64,000 nucleotides of DNA, taken from Bombilactobacillus apium (GTDB lineage: Bacteria > Bacillota > Bacilli > Lactobacillales > Lactobacillaceae). The notes beneath the pieces were generated by a model. That model was not told where the DNA came from and ran no database searches. It saw nothing but the letters and a program-made list of their open reading frames with translations. Shown in pieces: positions 49,161 to 58,913 of this stretch. The stretch spans positions 1 through 64,000 of the forward strand of contig NZ_JABZEC010000005.1 in assembly GCF_013385145.1 (NCBI RefSeq), in the 5' to 3' direction. A program made the position numbers and the translations under genes. Position 1 is the stretch's first letter. Each line of letters begins with the position of its first letter.

Positions 49161-50395
49161 TGCGTGAAGCAATTTTTAAGTATTTAAATCGAAGTGTTTT
49201 TTATTATTTATCGGGTACATTTATCAATAATATTGGTAATGGTGTTTTTACATTAATTACCAGTAAGATTATTTATGATCAAACAAATTCGGTATCTATG
49301 ATTGGCCTGTTAATTATCATCCAAAATGTAATTGCTGGGACTCTTAATTTAGTTGCTGGTCATATTGCTGATAAATTTAATTCTAAATATATCGCAATTT
49401 TTGCTGATTTAATCCAGGCCGTTGCGGTCCTGACTAGTTTATTATTAATTAATTCAGAATATCGCTTGCTTTCGCTACTGTTAGCTATGATCTTTATTAA
49501 TTTAGCTGCGCCATTTTTTAGAGCCGCAAATTTCAAAAATGTTTCTGAAATAAAACGGGGAAGATTAGCCTTAGGATCTCTGAACGCGGTTCGAAGTTCT
49601 TTAAATCAGGGGGGGCAGCTGATTGGAGTTGCTATTGCTACACCATTTATTTATTACAAGTGGTATTTTGGAGCGCTCTTATTAAATATTTTGAGTTTTA
49701 TTGTTTCAGCAGTTTGTACATCACAGATTGAGATTATTAGTCTTAATGAAGAAAAAATCATTCCAAAATCGAAAACAAGTAACTTGATTACTGATTGGAA
49801 AATATTTTTGGAAACTTTATGGCGACAATGGCCCATTCTCATTATCTTGATTTTTACTATTTTTGATTACCTAGCTGTTAATGTAGTTAATCTAATGGAA
49901 ATTAAATATAGTGTAAAAATCCTCCATAACGTCGCTTGGATGAGCATAATGGATGGCTGTTTTGCGGTGGGATCAGTATTATCTTTTGTGTTGGTTAATC
50001 GATTAAGTCAACACTTGAGTTTTAAGGCTTTGATTTGGATAGGACTTTTTATCCAAGGACTTGGTTTTACTGTTTTATCACAAGCAAACAATGTTGGTCT
50101 AACATTAGTAGTAATGTGGGTAATCGGGTTATTTAATGGAACATCAATTACTCTATTTCAGACGAGTTTACAATTAAATTTGAACGTGGCAATTCATGGT
50201 AAAATTTCCGGCTTTCGTGATTTACTAGTTTCATTATCAATGATTGCGCTGATTCCATTATTTTCGAAATTAATTGATCGTTCAGTATTAACCGGGCTCT
50301 TGAGTTTGGGCCTCATACTTATCTTGGTTGCTATTGTACTAGTAATCATTGCCCGTTTACCTAAATTCAAACGGATTAGGCTTAAAGAGGAGTAA
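49160..50395 (+). CDS. MFS transporter, probable exporter of the cluster product
   Basis: A 411-aa protein with about 12 hydrophobic segments in two halves of six. It begins FYYLSGTFINNIGNGVFTLI and carries the loop 2-3 motif AGHIADKFNSKYIAI, as in DHA3/MefA-type antiporters. The second half starts WPILIILIFTIFDYLAVNVV. It overlaps the flavodoxin stop by one base and is followed five bases later by the second ATP-grasp gene, so it is cotranscribed. By position it most likely exports the metabolite made by the three ligases and gives the producer immunity. Confidence 0.85.
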   Translation: MREAIFKYLNRSVFYYLSGTFINNIGNGVFTLITSKIIYDQTNSVSMIGLLIIIQNVIAGTLNLVAGHIADKFNSKYIAIFADLIQAVAVLTSLLLINSEYRLLSLLLAMIFINLAAPFFRAANFKNVSEIKRGRLALGSLNAVRSSLNQGGQLIGVAIATPFIYYKWYFGALLLNILSFIVSAVCTSQIEIISLNEEKIIPKSKTSNLITDWKIFLETLWRQWPILIILIFTIFDYLAVNVVNLMEIKYSVKILHNVAWMSIMDGCFAVGSVLSFVLVNRLSQHLSFKALIWIGLFIQGLGFTVLSQANNVGLTLVVMWVIGLFNGTSITLFQTSLQLNLNVAIHGKISGFRDLLVSLSMIALIPLFSKLIDRSVLTGLLSLGLILILVAIVLVIIARLPKFKRIRLKEE

Positions 50396-50399
50396 AAAC

Positions 50400-51608
50400 A
50401 TGAATTTTGTATTAGTTGGTAAAAGCGTCGTTGTAGCACGGAAGTTGTATAGTGTTAGTTCCCAAAATAATATTATTGTGGTTGATGAGTCTTCTTATCT
50501 AGACTCAATTTCAATGCCTGCGGAGATTCAAAATGGGCCTTATATAGAAATTAGCCACGATTCTACTAAATCGATAGCTAAAGTTTTACAGGCGTTGGCA
50601 ACAGTTTCGGTAGATGCCGTAATTCCCGCATTTGAACGCACTGTTACCTTGGCAAATGAGTTAGCCAAAGCTTTAAATTTACCGAGAATAGGTGACTTGG
50701 GAACTAAAATTTTTCGAAATAAAGCAGCTTTAAGACAGTTCTGTCAACCATTACCGCTTAATCAGCCCGCTTATCAAGAGGTTAACTCAATTTCGCAATT
50801 AAGCCACTTTTTTAAGCAGCATGGTCCCCTGATCTTAAAGCCAACAGGGCTCGCGGGGTCCTTAGGGGTGGTTAAAATTACTAGTTCAGAACAACTAGAA
50901 GCAAAGTTTTCTTCTAGTCGTGAAATTTGTCAGAAATCTCAACCAAAGGTCTCACTAATAGCTGAAGAAATGATTACAGGTTCAGAGTATTCATGTGAGT
51001 ACTTGGTAAATAATGGTCAGGTAGTTTTTCAAAATATAACGAAAAAGTTTAAATTTCATAATGATTTCTTTGTGGAGTCAGGCCACTTGGTGCCCGCAAT
51101 CGTTAATGATAATTTAAAGCAGAATATTTATCGGATGATGAATTGTTTAGTTGAAGCGGCCGATATTGGGACTGCTGTTTTACATGCCGAATGGTTAGTT
51201 ACAGCAAATAACCAGGCCTATTTGGTTGAATGTGCAGGTCGGAGACCGGGGGATCGAATTGTTGATTTAATTACTGAAGCCTATGGGCAAGATTTCTTGT
51301 GGAAATATTGCCAGCTTTTAGCTAACAGATCCGTGGTCTTTGAGCAAAAGACGATTAAATTCGCTAGTCAGACTTACTTTGATGCCCAACCGGGGCGAAT
51401 TGTTCAAATTAAACGGGAAGATATTTTGAAAAAATATCCACATCAATTGGCGGTAGCCGTTGGTGATACTGTAACGACTTTTAGCGATTCAGAAAAACGC
51501 TTGGGATACTTTATTGTTAGTGATCCAGACTATTTTAAGTTGGAAGATAGACGTAAATCAGTATTGCAACAGTTTAAAATTGTTACGAATAAGTTGGTGA
51601 CTAAATGA
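50400..51608 (+). CDS. ATP-grasp ligase 2
   Basis: A 402-aa ATP-grasp enzyme. It has an N-terminal domain (1-95, NFVLVGKSVVVARKLY; VDAVIPAFERTVTLANELAK), the ATP-binding core (NKAALRQFCQPLPL, GPLILKPTGLAGSLGVVKI) and the central block LIAEEMITGSEYSCEYLV. The metal-binding strand reads HAEWLVTANNQAYLVECAGR followed by RPGD, so the ExxxRxGG pattern is modified but the Glu and Arg remain. The ATG at 50400, preceded by GAGGAGTAA, is the start. It differs clearly in sequence from ligase 1 and ligase 3, so the three probably form different bonds. It overlaps ligase 3 by 4 nt. Confidence 0.83.
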   Translation: MNFVLVGKSVVVARKLYSVSSQNNIIVVDESSYLDSISMPAEIQNGPYIEISHDSTKSIAKVLQALATVSVDAVIPAFERTVTLANELAKALNLPRIGDLGTKIFRNKAALRQFCQPLPLNQPAYQEVNSISQLSHFFKQHGPLILKPTGLAGSLGVVKITSSEQLEAKFSSSREICQKSQPKVSLIAEEMITGSEYSCEYLVNNGQVVFQNITKKFKFHNDFFVESGHLVPAIVNDNLKQNIYRMMNCLVEAADIGTAVLHAEWLVTANNQAYLVECAGRRPGDRIVDLITEAYGQDFLWKYCQLLANRSVVFEQKTIKFASQTYFDAQPGRIVQIKREDILKKYPHQLAVAVGDTVTTFSDSEKRLGYFIVSDPDYFKLEDRRKSVLQQFKIVTNKLVTK

Positions 51609-52813
51609 GAATTGGAATTATAAATCGAGTTCCTTTAGCCCGAGCCCAATTTAACCAATGGACTCCCAAAGGGGCAGATGTAACACTAATTACACCTTAT
51701 CCGTTGGCAGCTAACGAGCGAGATTCGCTAAAAAAAGTTATAGTATTTAAAGATTACGATAACGACTTAAAATTAGCCCAACTTATCTTTCGTTTACACG
51801 CTCAACAACCATTTGATCGCTTAATTACTTTATCTGAGTTTGATATTTTGAGAGTAGCTAAATTACGTGATTTTTTACAGATTCCGGGACAAGATTATTT
51901 TAGTGGAACTTTGTTTCGGGATAAGCTGACGATGAAGCAATTAGCTATTAAGCAGGGGATAAAGGTACCTCCATTTACTGGAGTAACTACAATAGAAGAA
52001 ATTAGAAGATTTGCTGATGAATACGGTTTTCCTTTAATACTGAAACCAGTTGATCAGGCGGGATCGAAAGATATATTCGTTTTAAAGACCAGCGCTGATA
52101 TAAATACAGTGTCGGTTGCTAAAGCCTTGGCGAGTTATGGTGAAATGGATTTAGAAGATTTTATTCAAGGCGAGTTATATCATGTTGATGGAATTGTTAA
52201 TCAAGGGTATTTACAGTTTATTTCCGTATCAAAATACTTAAATGACTTGGGTGATAGTACCACTTTAAGTAAATCAGCCAGTACTCGGGCGGACTTTACA
52301 ATTTCGGAAGCTTCATCTTCTTTTCAAACTTTAAAGGCTGCCACTAAGCAGTTGCTAACGCCCCCTTATTTAGATTGTGGAACCGTTCATTTAGAATTTA
52401 TTATCAATCCCCAAGGGCAGGCATTTTTTATCGAAATGGGAAGTCGTACAGGAGGATTAATGATAACTAATTCAATTGAACGCAAGTATGGATTAGTTAT
52501 GAATGAAGCTGCATACAAATTACAGGCTGGTTTTGATTACCAATTAGTTCCCCAAGCACCAACCTTGGAGGCTGGTTTTTTAACGGTACTTCCTCAAACT
52601 GGAAGATTACTTAAATTTGATATAGCGGCTTTGAAACCCTTGGTTCAAAACCTAGAAGTTAATTTTAAAATTGGGAAGGTCTATGAGGGCATGATTGAAT
52701 CCACGGATTATCTTGCAATTATGCAATTTGCTGCAAGAAGTGATTCAGAGATACAAACTAAAATAGCACAAATAAATCACGTAATCTTGCAAAATATAAT
52801 ATGGGAAAAATGA
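51605..52813 (+). CDS. ATP-grasp ligase 3
   Basis: A 402-aa ATP-grasp enzyme and the last gene of the operon. The N-terminal domain (1-95) contains FDRLITLSEFDILRVAKLRD. The core has DKLTMKQLAIKQGIKVP, YGFPLILKPVDQAGSKDIFV, and EDFIQGELYHVDGIV. The metal site reads HLEFIINPQGQAFFIEMGSR followed by TGG, keeping Glu, Glu and Arg-x-Gly-Gly. The YHVDGIV block, with Asp near the substrate site, is shared with carbamoyl-phosphate-synthase-like peptide ligases such as those that build modified dipeptides. Its substrate is unknown. It is followed by a long gap and then a terminator at 52997. Confidence 0.84.
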   Translation: MRIGIINRVPLARAQFNQWTPKGADVTLITPYPLAANERDSLKKVIVFKDYDNDLKLAQLIFRLHAQQPFDRLITLSEFDILRVAKLRDFLQIPGQDYFSGTLFRDKLTMKQLAIKQGIKVPPFTGVTTIEEIRRFADEYGFPLILKPVDQAGSKDIFVLKTSADINTVSVAKALASYGEMDLEDFIQGELYHVDGIVNQGYLQFISVSKYLNDLGDSTTLSKSASTRADFTISEASSSFQTLKAATKQLLTPPYLDCGTVHLEFIINPQGQAFFIEMGSRTGGLMITNSIERKYGLVMNEAAYKLQAGFDYQLVPQAPTLEAGFLTVLPQTGRLLKFDIAALKPLVQNLEVNFKIGKVYEGMIESTDYLAIMQFAARSDSEIQTKIAQINHVILQNIIWEK

Positions 52814-52996
52814 TACCCTCTCAGATTTTTTGATTAATTAGTAGCACTCTAATCATTGTTTTAAGCTGACAGAAGTAAATTAATCCTTGAATTTATTTTA
52901 TTTTTTAGGCAGCATTAAAAGTATCGAGATTTTTTGTTTTTACGCTGCGCGAGTAAGACCACAGCTTTCTGGAACACGCAATAACTTTAATATAAA

Positions 52997-53057
52997 AGAC
53001 TTCCTTTCAGGATTTTAGTTTTGAGATCAACTCTAACTAGATCGAAAGGAAGTTTTT
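52997..53057 (+). terminator. Terminator downstream of the ATP-grasp cluster
   Basis: ACTTCCTTTC pairs with GAAAGGAAGT around a loop of about 38 nt that can fold further, followed by TTTTTG. The 487-nt gap from 52814 to 53301 otherwise holds the promoter of the second BspA-like gene and no gene. Confidence 0.7.
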
Positions 53058-53247
53058 GTATCTTGAAGTAAGCTATTAATAGCTTGTGTCCAAGGTTTGG
53101 CAAATAATAGTTAATGGTTAGTTGAAAGCTAATATCGGAAACGCTAAGAGGAGAATGATTGTTTCAAATTAAAGCAAAAAATAACTTTTAATGTAAGAAA
53201 AGGTTAGGATAGACTTGCTTTTTTAGGGATTTTTAGGAAGCAGAAGA

Positions 53248-53256
53248 TGGTATAAT
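53248..53256 (+). promoter_or_regulatory. Extended -10 promoter of BspA-like copy 2
   Basis: TGGTATAAT, a perfect TATAAT with the TGn extension, 45 nt before the ATG at 53302. The ~60 nt around it are nearly the same as those ahead of copy 1, where the box is TATAAC (9273-9278). Confidence 0.65.
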
Positions 53257-53301
53257 GAAAATTAATTAATGCTTACGATTTGCTTGCTAGGGGAAGAAAG
53301 A

Positions 53302-55282
53302 ATGTCAAGACAAGGATTAAGCTTCAAAATAGTTAAAATAATATTATCATTTTCACTCATTTCTCTGGGGGGTAGTATCCTTAACCTAAACCAACCGGTC
53401 CAGGCCAGCGCCCAAGCAGCCCGGAAATTTCCGGCGCAGCCCAAATGACCACCCTTGCGGCTAAGAATTGGAACTTTGGCCAGCCGATTAGCTTGTCTGA
53501 ACTCTTTGCGGGTTGTAATCAACTAACAGAGTTAGATCTAAATGGTTGGACGATGGGACAAGTGACTGATCTTAGTTCTTTGTCAGAGGTAATGAAAAAC
53601 TTACAAAGGTTGCACTTAACAATTGGGATGTTTCCCATGTGACTGACATGAGTTGGATGTTCCAAGGCTGTCGTGGTTTAATCACTTTATCGTTGGCGAA
53701 TTGGAATTCTAGCCAAGTCACTAATATGAGCCATATGTTTGATATGGGATTTTCCGGTGTCCCTCCAAAGCTAACGGACTTAAATTTGAGTGGTTTTAGG
53801 ACGGATAGCGTCACTAATATGGACAGGATATTTTATAATTGTGGAAGTTTAACAAGTTTAGATGTTAGTAAGTTTAATACCGCCAAGGTCACTAATATGA
53901 GTTATATGTTTTTTAGTTGTTCAAAAGTAGCGGCTTTGGATGTCAGCAAATTCGATACCAGCAAGGTCACCGATATGAGTTATATGTTTGCTGGTTGTTC
54001 AAAGGTAGCGGTTTTATATGTCAACAACTTTGATACCATCAAGGTCACTGATATGAATTATATGTTTGCTGGTTGTAAAATTTTACCGAGTTTAGACGTT
54101 AGTCATTTTAATACCGCTAATGTGACTGATATGGGGGGAATGTTTGTCAATTGTTTAGTAAGTTTAGACGTTAGTAGTTTTGATACGGCTCAAGTAACTA
54201 ATATGAGTTATATGTTTTATGGTTGTCATTCAACAAATTTGGATGTTAGTCATTTTGATACGGCTCAGGTCAGCAGTATGAGTTATATGTTTTATAATTA
54301 TCATTCAACAAATTTGGATGTTAGTAATTTTGATACCTCCCAGGTAACCAATATGAGTGGTATGTTTTATGGTTGTCATGATTTACTGAGTTTAGACGTT
54401 AGTAAATTTGATACTAGCAAGGTTACCGATATGAGTACAATGTTTGCTGGTTGTTCAAGTTTAACAAGTTTGAATTTAAGTTCTTTTAACACCAGTAAGG
54501 TAACTAATATTAATTACATGCTTAATCAGTGTAGGAAACTCTCCCACTTAGTTCTGGGACCTAATATTCAATTTATGGGGGTTTATGGTAGTGATACGAA
54601 TTTAGTAGCAGCCCCTAATGATAGTCAGGGTTTTCCTGAGGCTGATTCACCCCAGATTAGTCGTTCAGAAAACTGGCAAGAAATCAAAAATGATTCTGAT
54701 ATTTCTGACAGAAGTAATTTAATCGGCAGTCCAATGACAGTGGATGAGCTGACTAAGCGTTATGCTGGGCAAAATCCTGGTGGAATTCACACCTACGTTT
54801 GGGAGCCTTACTATCGTGGTCTACGTTTCGTTACCGTTCCCCAACAACTCCAATTTCAAAATTGGAGTATCTATAAAGCTGGTAAAGTTCCTCTCCAAAA
54901 ACCCCTTAGTTTTACCATTGAGGATACCCGAACGGATGCGGATCGGGCAACTAAACAGATAAACTTACAAGCCCAAGCAGATCCTTGGCGGAAAAAAGCT
55001 GATAATCAGTTAGCTTCGACTAATTGGCCCATCTTAACTAAGAACAATCAGGCCCTGAACACGGGAACGGCCCAGACAATTTACCAAGGATTAGCCCCGG
55101 TTCTTAAGTATGATCCGAAGAATCTCAACTATTCAATTAATTTACCGACCGATTCTTTGCAGACAGAAATTGCCAAGGGAGTTACTAAATTAGGCGCTTG
55201 TCGGACAACGCTTCATTATACTCTGCAAGATGGGCCAGCTTCACCGTCAACTACAGCCCCAGCAATTAAGGTTGGCCACTAG
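53302..55282 (+). pseudogene. BspA-like LRR (DUF285) surface protein, copy 2, two frameshifts
   Basis: From ATG 53302 the first frame encodes a signal peptide (MSRQGLSFKIVKIILSFSLI, ending NQPVQASAQAA) and then stops at 53446. Adding one C in the CCC near 53421 leads to PEISGAAQMTTLAAKNWNF. Adding one T near 53584 leads from VTDLSSL to RGNEKLTKVALNNWDVSHV and on to the end. Repaired, the protein is 660 aa: signal peptide, about 13 DUF285 repeats of roughly 23 residues (LDVSKFDTSKVTDMSYMF type), and a ~200-residue C-terminal domain shared with copy 1. No LPxTG or membrane anchor is visible. Such proteins bind host matrix or partner cells. GGGGAAGAAAG precedes the ATG. As written, the secreted product would be about 48 aa. 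Confidence 0.85.
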
Positions 55283-55375
55283 CTCTTTTGATCTAAAGTT
55301 AAAAAGTTTTACTGCTGCGACATCATTGCAACTCACCTTTGAGTAGCGATGGTATCTTTTTTAGTTTATAGAAAA

Positions 55376-56689
55376 CTAATTCCACCGTTGTTGAGCGTAG
55401 TAGATTGGGAGACCAATCAAGGTTAAGCCAATTCCCGTCAGGGATAAGAGCGGTTGAGTGATGGTCGTGGTCACGACGATGAAAATCCCCCCTAACAGGG
55501 CAATGACTGGTGGCCAAGGATAGAAGAGAATCTTATACGGACGCAAGAGTTCCGGTTGTTGGATTCGCAATTTAAAGACCCCAATAAATAAAAGAATTGA
55601 AAAGATCCAAAAGATATAAACCAACATATCGGTTAAGCTATCGAAAGACCCTGTGGCAATCATTAAGAGCGCAATTGCTCCTTCGAACCAGAGACTATGT
55701 GTGGGGGCAAAGCTGTGGGGATTTTGGTAGGCGAAGAATTTGGCTGCAAAGATTTGTTTCTTAGCCCCCATAGTTTGCGGCAAACGTGAACCGGTTAGGC
55801 AATAACCATTGATTGCTCCGTAAACCGAAATTAGAATCCCAAAGGTGACTAATTTTCCGCCCCCGGCCCCAAAAAGTTTTTCCGCGCTCATTGCGGCGGT
55901 ATTAGGATTATTCATAATTTGAGAAAAAGGGAGTAACTTTAAGAAACTCCAATTTAGAAATAAGTAAATGATGGTGATTAGACCCACGCCCCCAATCATC
56001 GCTTGGGTTAAAAGCTTGGCGGGCTTTTTCATTTCCCCGGCTAAGTTCCCAATACTGATCCAGCCATCATAGGCAAATAAGGTAGCTAACAAGCCTTGAC
56101 CTAAGGCGACCGCGAAATTAGGAGCACTGGCATGACTGAGCGGCCAAAAGGAGACCGATTGTGTCTTTTGGGGAGCAAAAAGCGTCATCAAAATAATTGC
56201 AAAAATGGGGATTAGCTTAATAATTAAAGTAATCTGCTGAAGTTTTCCACTGACTTGAGAGCCTAAAGCGTTGATTAGGATAATGGTCAAGACCACGATT
56301 CCCGCCAAAATACTAGGTGACAAGCCGAAGTTCCAACCAAGGTGTTGGGCCTGTTGGGCGAAAACAATTGCCAAGGCCGCCATGTTTGCTGGATAATAGA
56401 TAATAATCAAGGCCCAGCCCAACAAAAAGCTAGTGCGGGGTCCAAAGATTTTTTCTAGATAGAGGACGGGGCCTCCAGCTTGGGGAAAAGCGGCCGCTAA
56501 TTCGGCCACGGTCAGACCGGCCATCATCGTAATCACCCCCGCCAAGAACCAGACGAAGAGGGTCAATCCGGGGCTGCCAGTCAAAGCAGTTACGCTGGCG
56601 ATTTTGAAAAAAGCGCCGCCGCCGATGACAGTTCCGACAACGGTCGCCAAAATTGTAAAAATTCCCAGTTGTTTGGGTTTTGTAGTCAT
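55376..56689 (-). CDS. APC superfamily amino acid permease
   Basis: A 437-aa transporter with 12 hydrophobic segments. The start LGIFTILATVVGTVIGGGAF holds the APC helix-1 signature (GxxIGxG), followed by AGVITMMAGLTVAELAAAFPQAGGPVLYL and the helix-6 FAYDGWISIGNLAGEMK motif, which is typical of the LAT/YfnA-like group (amino acid exchange or uptake). It is close to a normal length for this group. It has its own unit on the minus strand, divergent from the GH25 gene; only a weak AGG-type ribosome site is visible. Confidence 0.92.
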   Translation of the reverse strand: MTTKPKQLGIFTILATVVGTVIGGGAFFKIASVTALTGSPGLTLFVWFLAGVITMMAGLTVAELAAAFPQAGGPVLYLEKIFGPRTSFLLGWALIIIYYPANMAALAIVFAQQAQHLGWNFGLSPSILAGIVVLTIILINALGSQVSGKLQQITLIIKLIPIFAIILMTLFAPQKTQSVSFWPLSHASAPNFAVALGQGLLATLFAYDGWISIGNLAGEMKKPAKLLTQAMIGGVGLITIIYLFLNWSFLKLLPFSQIMNNPNTAAMSAEKLFGAGGGKLVTFGILISVYGAINGYCLTGSRLPQTMGAKKQIFAAKFFAYQNPHSFAPTHSLWFEGAIALLMIATGSFDSLTDMLVYIFWIFSILLFIGVFKLRIQQPELLRPYKILFYPWPPVIALLGGIFIVVTTTITQPLLSLTGIGLTLIGLPIYYAQQRWN

Positions 56690-56777
56690 AAAGGAACCTA
56701 CCTAACTTTTGAAATTAGAATTTTAAACAGAACATTAAAGAATTATAACGCAAAATGAAAAAATGGGGTAGTTTTTA

Positions 56778-57530
56778 ATGTACGAAAAACGTGAAGATCG
56801 CTACCGTCGATCCCGAAATCAGAGTACACAAGGTCGTTTCTTTTTGCTAATATTAATTCTACTGACCTTTTGTTTTTGTGGGGGGCTGTTCTTTCACTAT
56901 TGGCAAAATTCGGGTCGCCCCAATCGCCAGGATTATCCAGTTCTAGGAGTTACCTTGAATCAAGAGGATGGCTATCAAGACTTTGGTCTCTTACAAAAGC
57001 ATCAGATTCGTTTTGTTTATTTAAAGGTGACTCAAGGGGCCAATTATAGTGATGATCGTTTTCAAGATAGTTATTGGCGCATTCGAGGCTCGGGGCTAGC
57101 AGTAGGAGTTTATCACTATTTTAGTCTCTGGTCGGCCCCGACTCAGCAATTTCGTAATTTTCAAGATACGGTGGGGACAAGTCTGGGCAACTTGCCAATT
57201 ATGGTGCAAGTTGATTGCCAGCAACGACCGAATCTTAGGACTTCAACAGTGAAACGGCGGTTAGTTGATTTTACCCAACGTTTAGAAAATTATTATCATC
57301 GTCCGGTCATTATTCAAATGCAAACGAAAGATTTTTCAATTTTATCGGCGACACCCTATTTGTGGGTGCGCTCGCGACCTCAGCCGCTCCGAAATCGCAA
57401 AGTTTTATTTTGGGAGTATAATTCCCAAGGAAAGATTCCCAGTTTGGCTTCTACCCAACGTTATCATTTATCGGTTTTTAACGGAACCCCTAGTCAATTT
57501 GCCCGTTATGTCCAAGCCGGAAACTTATAA
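56778..57530 (+). CDS. GH25 lysozyme-like protein with altered catalytic residues
   Basis: A 250-aa protein: a basic N-terminus, a membrane segment at about residues 22-42 and an extracytoplasmic GH25 domain from about 55. The fold signature is clear (IRFVYLKVTQGANYSDDRFQ, GLAVGVYHYFSL, then VLFWEYNSQGKIP). However, the usual DxS/HQG start of the domain reads GVTLNQEDG and the DxE active-site strand reads LPIMVQVDC, so the first catalytic Asp is missing and the Glu position is Asp. It may be inactive as a muramidase and serve in wall binding. It is monocistronic. Confidence 0.85.
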   Translation: MYEKREDRYRRSRNQSTQGRFFLLILILLTFCFCGGLFFHYWQNSGRPNRQDYPVLGVTLNQEDGYQDFGLLQKHQIRFVYLKVTQGANYSDDRFQDSYWRIRGSGLAVGVYHYFSLWSAPTQQFRNFQDTVGTSLGNLPIMVQVDCQQRPNLRTSTVKRRLVDFTQRLENYYHRPVIIQMQTKDFSILSATPYLWVRSRPQPLRNRKVLFWEYNSQGKIPSLASTQRYHLSVFNGTPSQFARYVQAGNL

Positions 57531-57585
57531 GTAGAGATTAATTAGAAATTCGCCCGTCAAGGGCCATTAGTAAAGTGAGGAATTT

Positions 57586-58764
57586 ATGAAAATACCAACT
57601 GATTTTGCGGCTTTCTTTAAGCAAGCTCATTTTTCCGAATTAACCCCGATTCAAGCTCAGGTTTATCAACCTTTTTTGGATCAGCAGTCTTTTCTGGCCT
57701 TGGCGCCCACCGGTTCAGGAAAAACCCTAGCCTTTGGAATGCCTTTGATTCAACAAGTTGAAGCCGGACAGGGAATTCAAAAGTTGATTTTGGAACCATC
57801 GCAAGAATTAGCAATCCAAACGCGCGATGTCTTGCGGCAACTAGCCCCGCAATTAAGCATTTATGCGGTTATTGGCGGCGCCAACTTGAAGCGCCAAATC
57901 GCGCAATTAAAGACTAAGCCAGAGATCGTGGTCGGGACTTTAGGTCGGGTTAGTGATTTAGTCCAGCAGCGAAAATTAAAATTAAATCGAGTTACCGGAG
58001 TCGTGATTGATGAGGCCGATGAACTTTTAAGTGAAAAGATGGATCCTATCCGCGCTCTAATTAGCCGTTTAGATCGAAAAGTGCAGTTGAATTTCTTTTC
58101 CGCTACTTCGGCGGCGATTTTTAGCCAATTGTCCCAATATTTTGGACGGGAAATTGGGCAATTCGATTTGCGTGGGGATCAAGAATTTCGTGCGGGGCTC
58201 AAGCATTATTTTTTGGCAGTTCCCAATAAGAAGAAAGTTGAACTTTTGCAGCGTTTAGCTCATCGAAAACAAAAACGGACCTTAGTTTTTTGTCAATCTA
58301 GTAAGCAACTGCACCAGTTGGCGGCTGATCTGCGTTATCGAAAGCTCTACTATATGGTTTTGGATACCAGTGATCCCAAAAGGCGGCGTGAGGAAGCTTT
58401 GCGCTCTTTGCGACAACATCAAACTTCTCTGCTATTAACGACCGATGTGGCGGCGCGAGGCATGGATATCCCCGATTTAACAACCGTAATTAATTGGGAA
58501 AATCCCCAAACAGCCACGGCTTATACCCATCGCAGTGGTCGAACCGGACGCATGGGTCGGGCGGGAGAAGTAATAACCTTGGGGAATCAACACGACTACC
58601 GACAATTACAGACTTTGTTGCGGCCTCAAGCAATTACCGTCAAGTGGGCTCAATTGCAGGCCGGTAAGTTACAAGCCGTTGCAAAGTTCCCACAGAAAAA
58701 AGGAGCGCCAGTAAAGTCCCAAAGCTCAACTAAGAATAAGTCTCGGCGTTCTCCCAAAAAGTAG
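57586..58764 (+). CDS. DEAD-box RNA helicase
   Basis: A 392-aa superfamily 2 helicase consisting of the two core domains and a short basic tail. Motifs: Q motif (FSELTPIQAQVYQPF), I APTGSGKT, Ia LEPSQELAIQT, Ib GTLGRV, II VIDEADE, III FSAT, IV LVFCQSSKQL, V TDVAARGMDIPD, and VI HRSGRTGRMGR. The tail (KKGAPVKSQSSTKNKSRRSP) is Lys/Ser-rich. It resembles the small YfmL/CshC-type helicases involved in ribosome assembly; the specific role is inferred. GTGAGGAATTT precedes the ATG. Confidence 0.93.
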   Translation: MKIPTDFAAFFKQAHFSELTPIQAQVYQPFLDQQSFLALAPTGSGKTLAFGMPLIQQVEAGQGIQKLILEPSQELAIQTRDVLRQLAPQLSIYAVIGGANLKRQIAQLKTKPEIVVGTLGRVSDLVQQRKLKLNRVTGVVIDEADELLSEKMDPIRALISRLDRKVQLNFFSATSAAIFSQLSQYFGREIGQFDLRGDQEFRAGLKHYFLAVPNKKKVELLQRLAHRKQKRTLVFCQSSKQLHQLAADLRYRKLYYMVLDTSDPKRRREEALRSLRQHQTSLLLTTDVAARGMDIPDLTTVINWENPQTATAYTHRSGRTGRMGRAGEVITLGNQHDYRQLQTLLRPQAITVKWAQLQAGKLQAVAKFPQKKGAPVKSQSSTKNKSRRSPKK

Positions 58765-58824
58765 CTTGCCTCGAGTCTTGTTTCGTGGCAAAATTAATAA
58801 CTAGACTAGAAGGTCTAATTATTT

Positions 58825-58898
58825 GGTCTCGTAGCGCAGCTGGAGAGAGCAACTGCTTCCTAAGCAGTAGGTCGTCGGTTCGAATCCGACCGAGATCA
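58825..58898 (+). tRNA. tRNA-Arg (anticodon CCT)
   Basis: A 74-nt cloverleaf. The acceptor GGTCTCG pairs with CGAGATC (one G-U), with A as discriminator. Anticodon stem ACTGC/GCAGT encloses TTCCTAA, giving anticodon CCT for AGG codons. T-arm GTTCGAATC. Confidence 0.94.
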
Positions 58899-58913
58899 TT
58901 ATTAACAACAATC

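Noticed and set aside
53640-54540. Regular ~69-bp repeats that might suggest a CRISPR-like array
   Set aside because: They are in-frame coding repeats of the LRR protein, about 23 codons each, without unique spacers or cas genes.
29220-55282. Blaming all frameshifts on sequencing error
   Set aside because: Not fully excluded, but nonsense codons, a deletion junction and lost start codons occur in the same accessory genes, and long core genes are error-free, so at least part of the decay is real.
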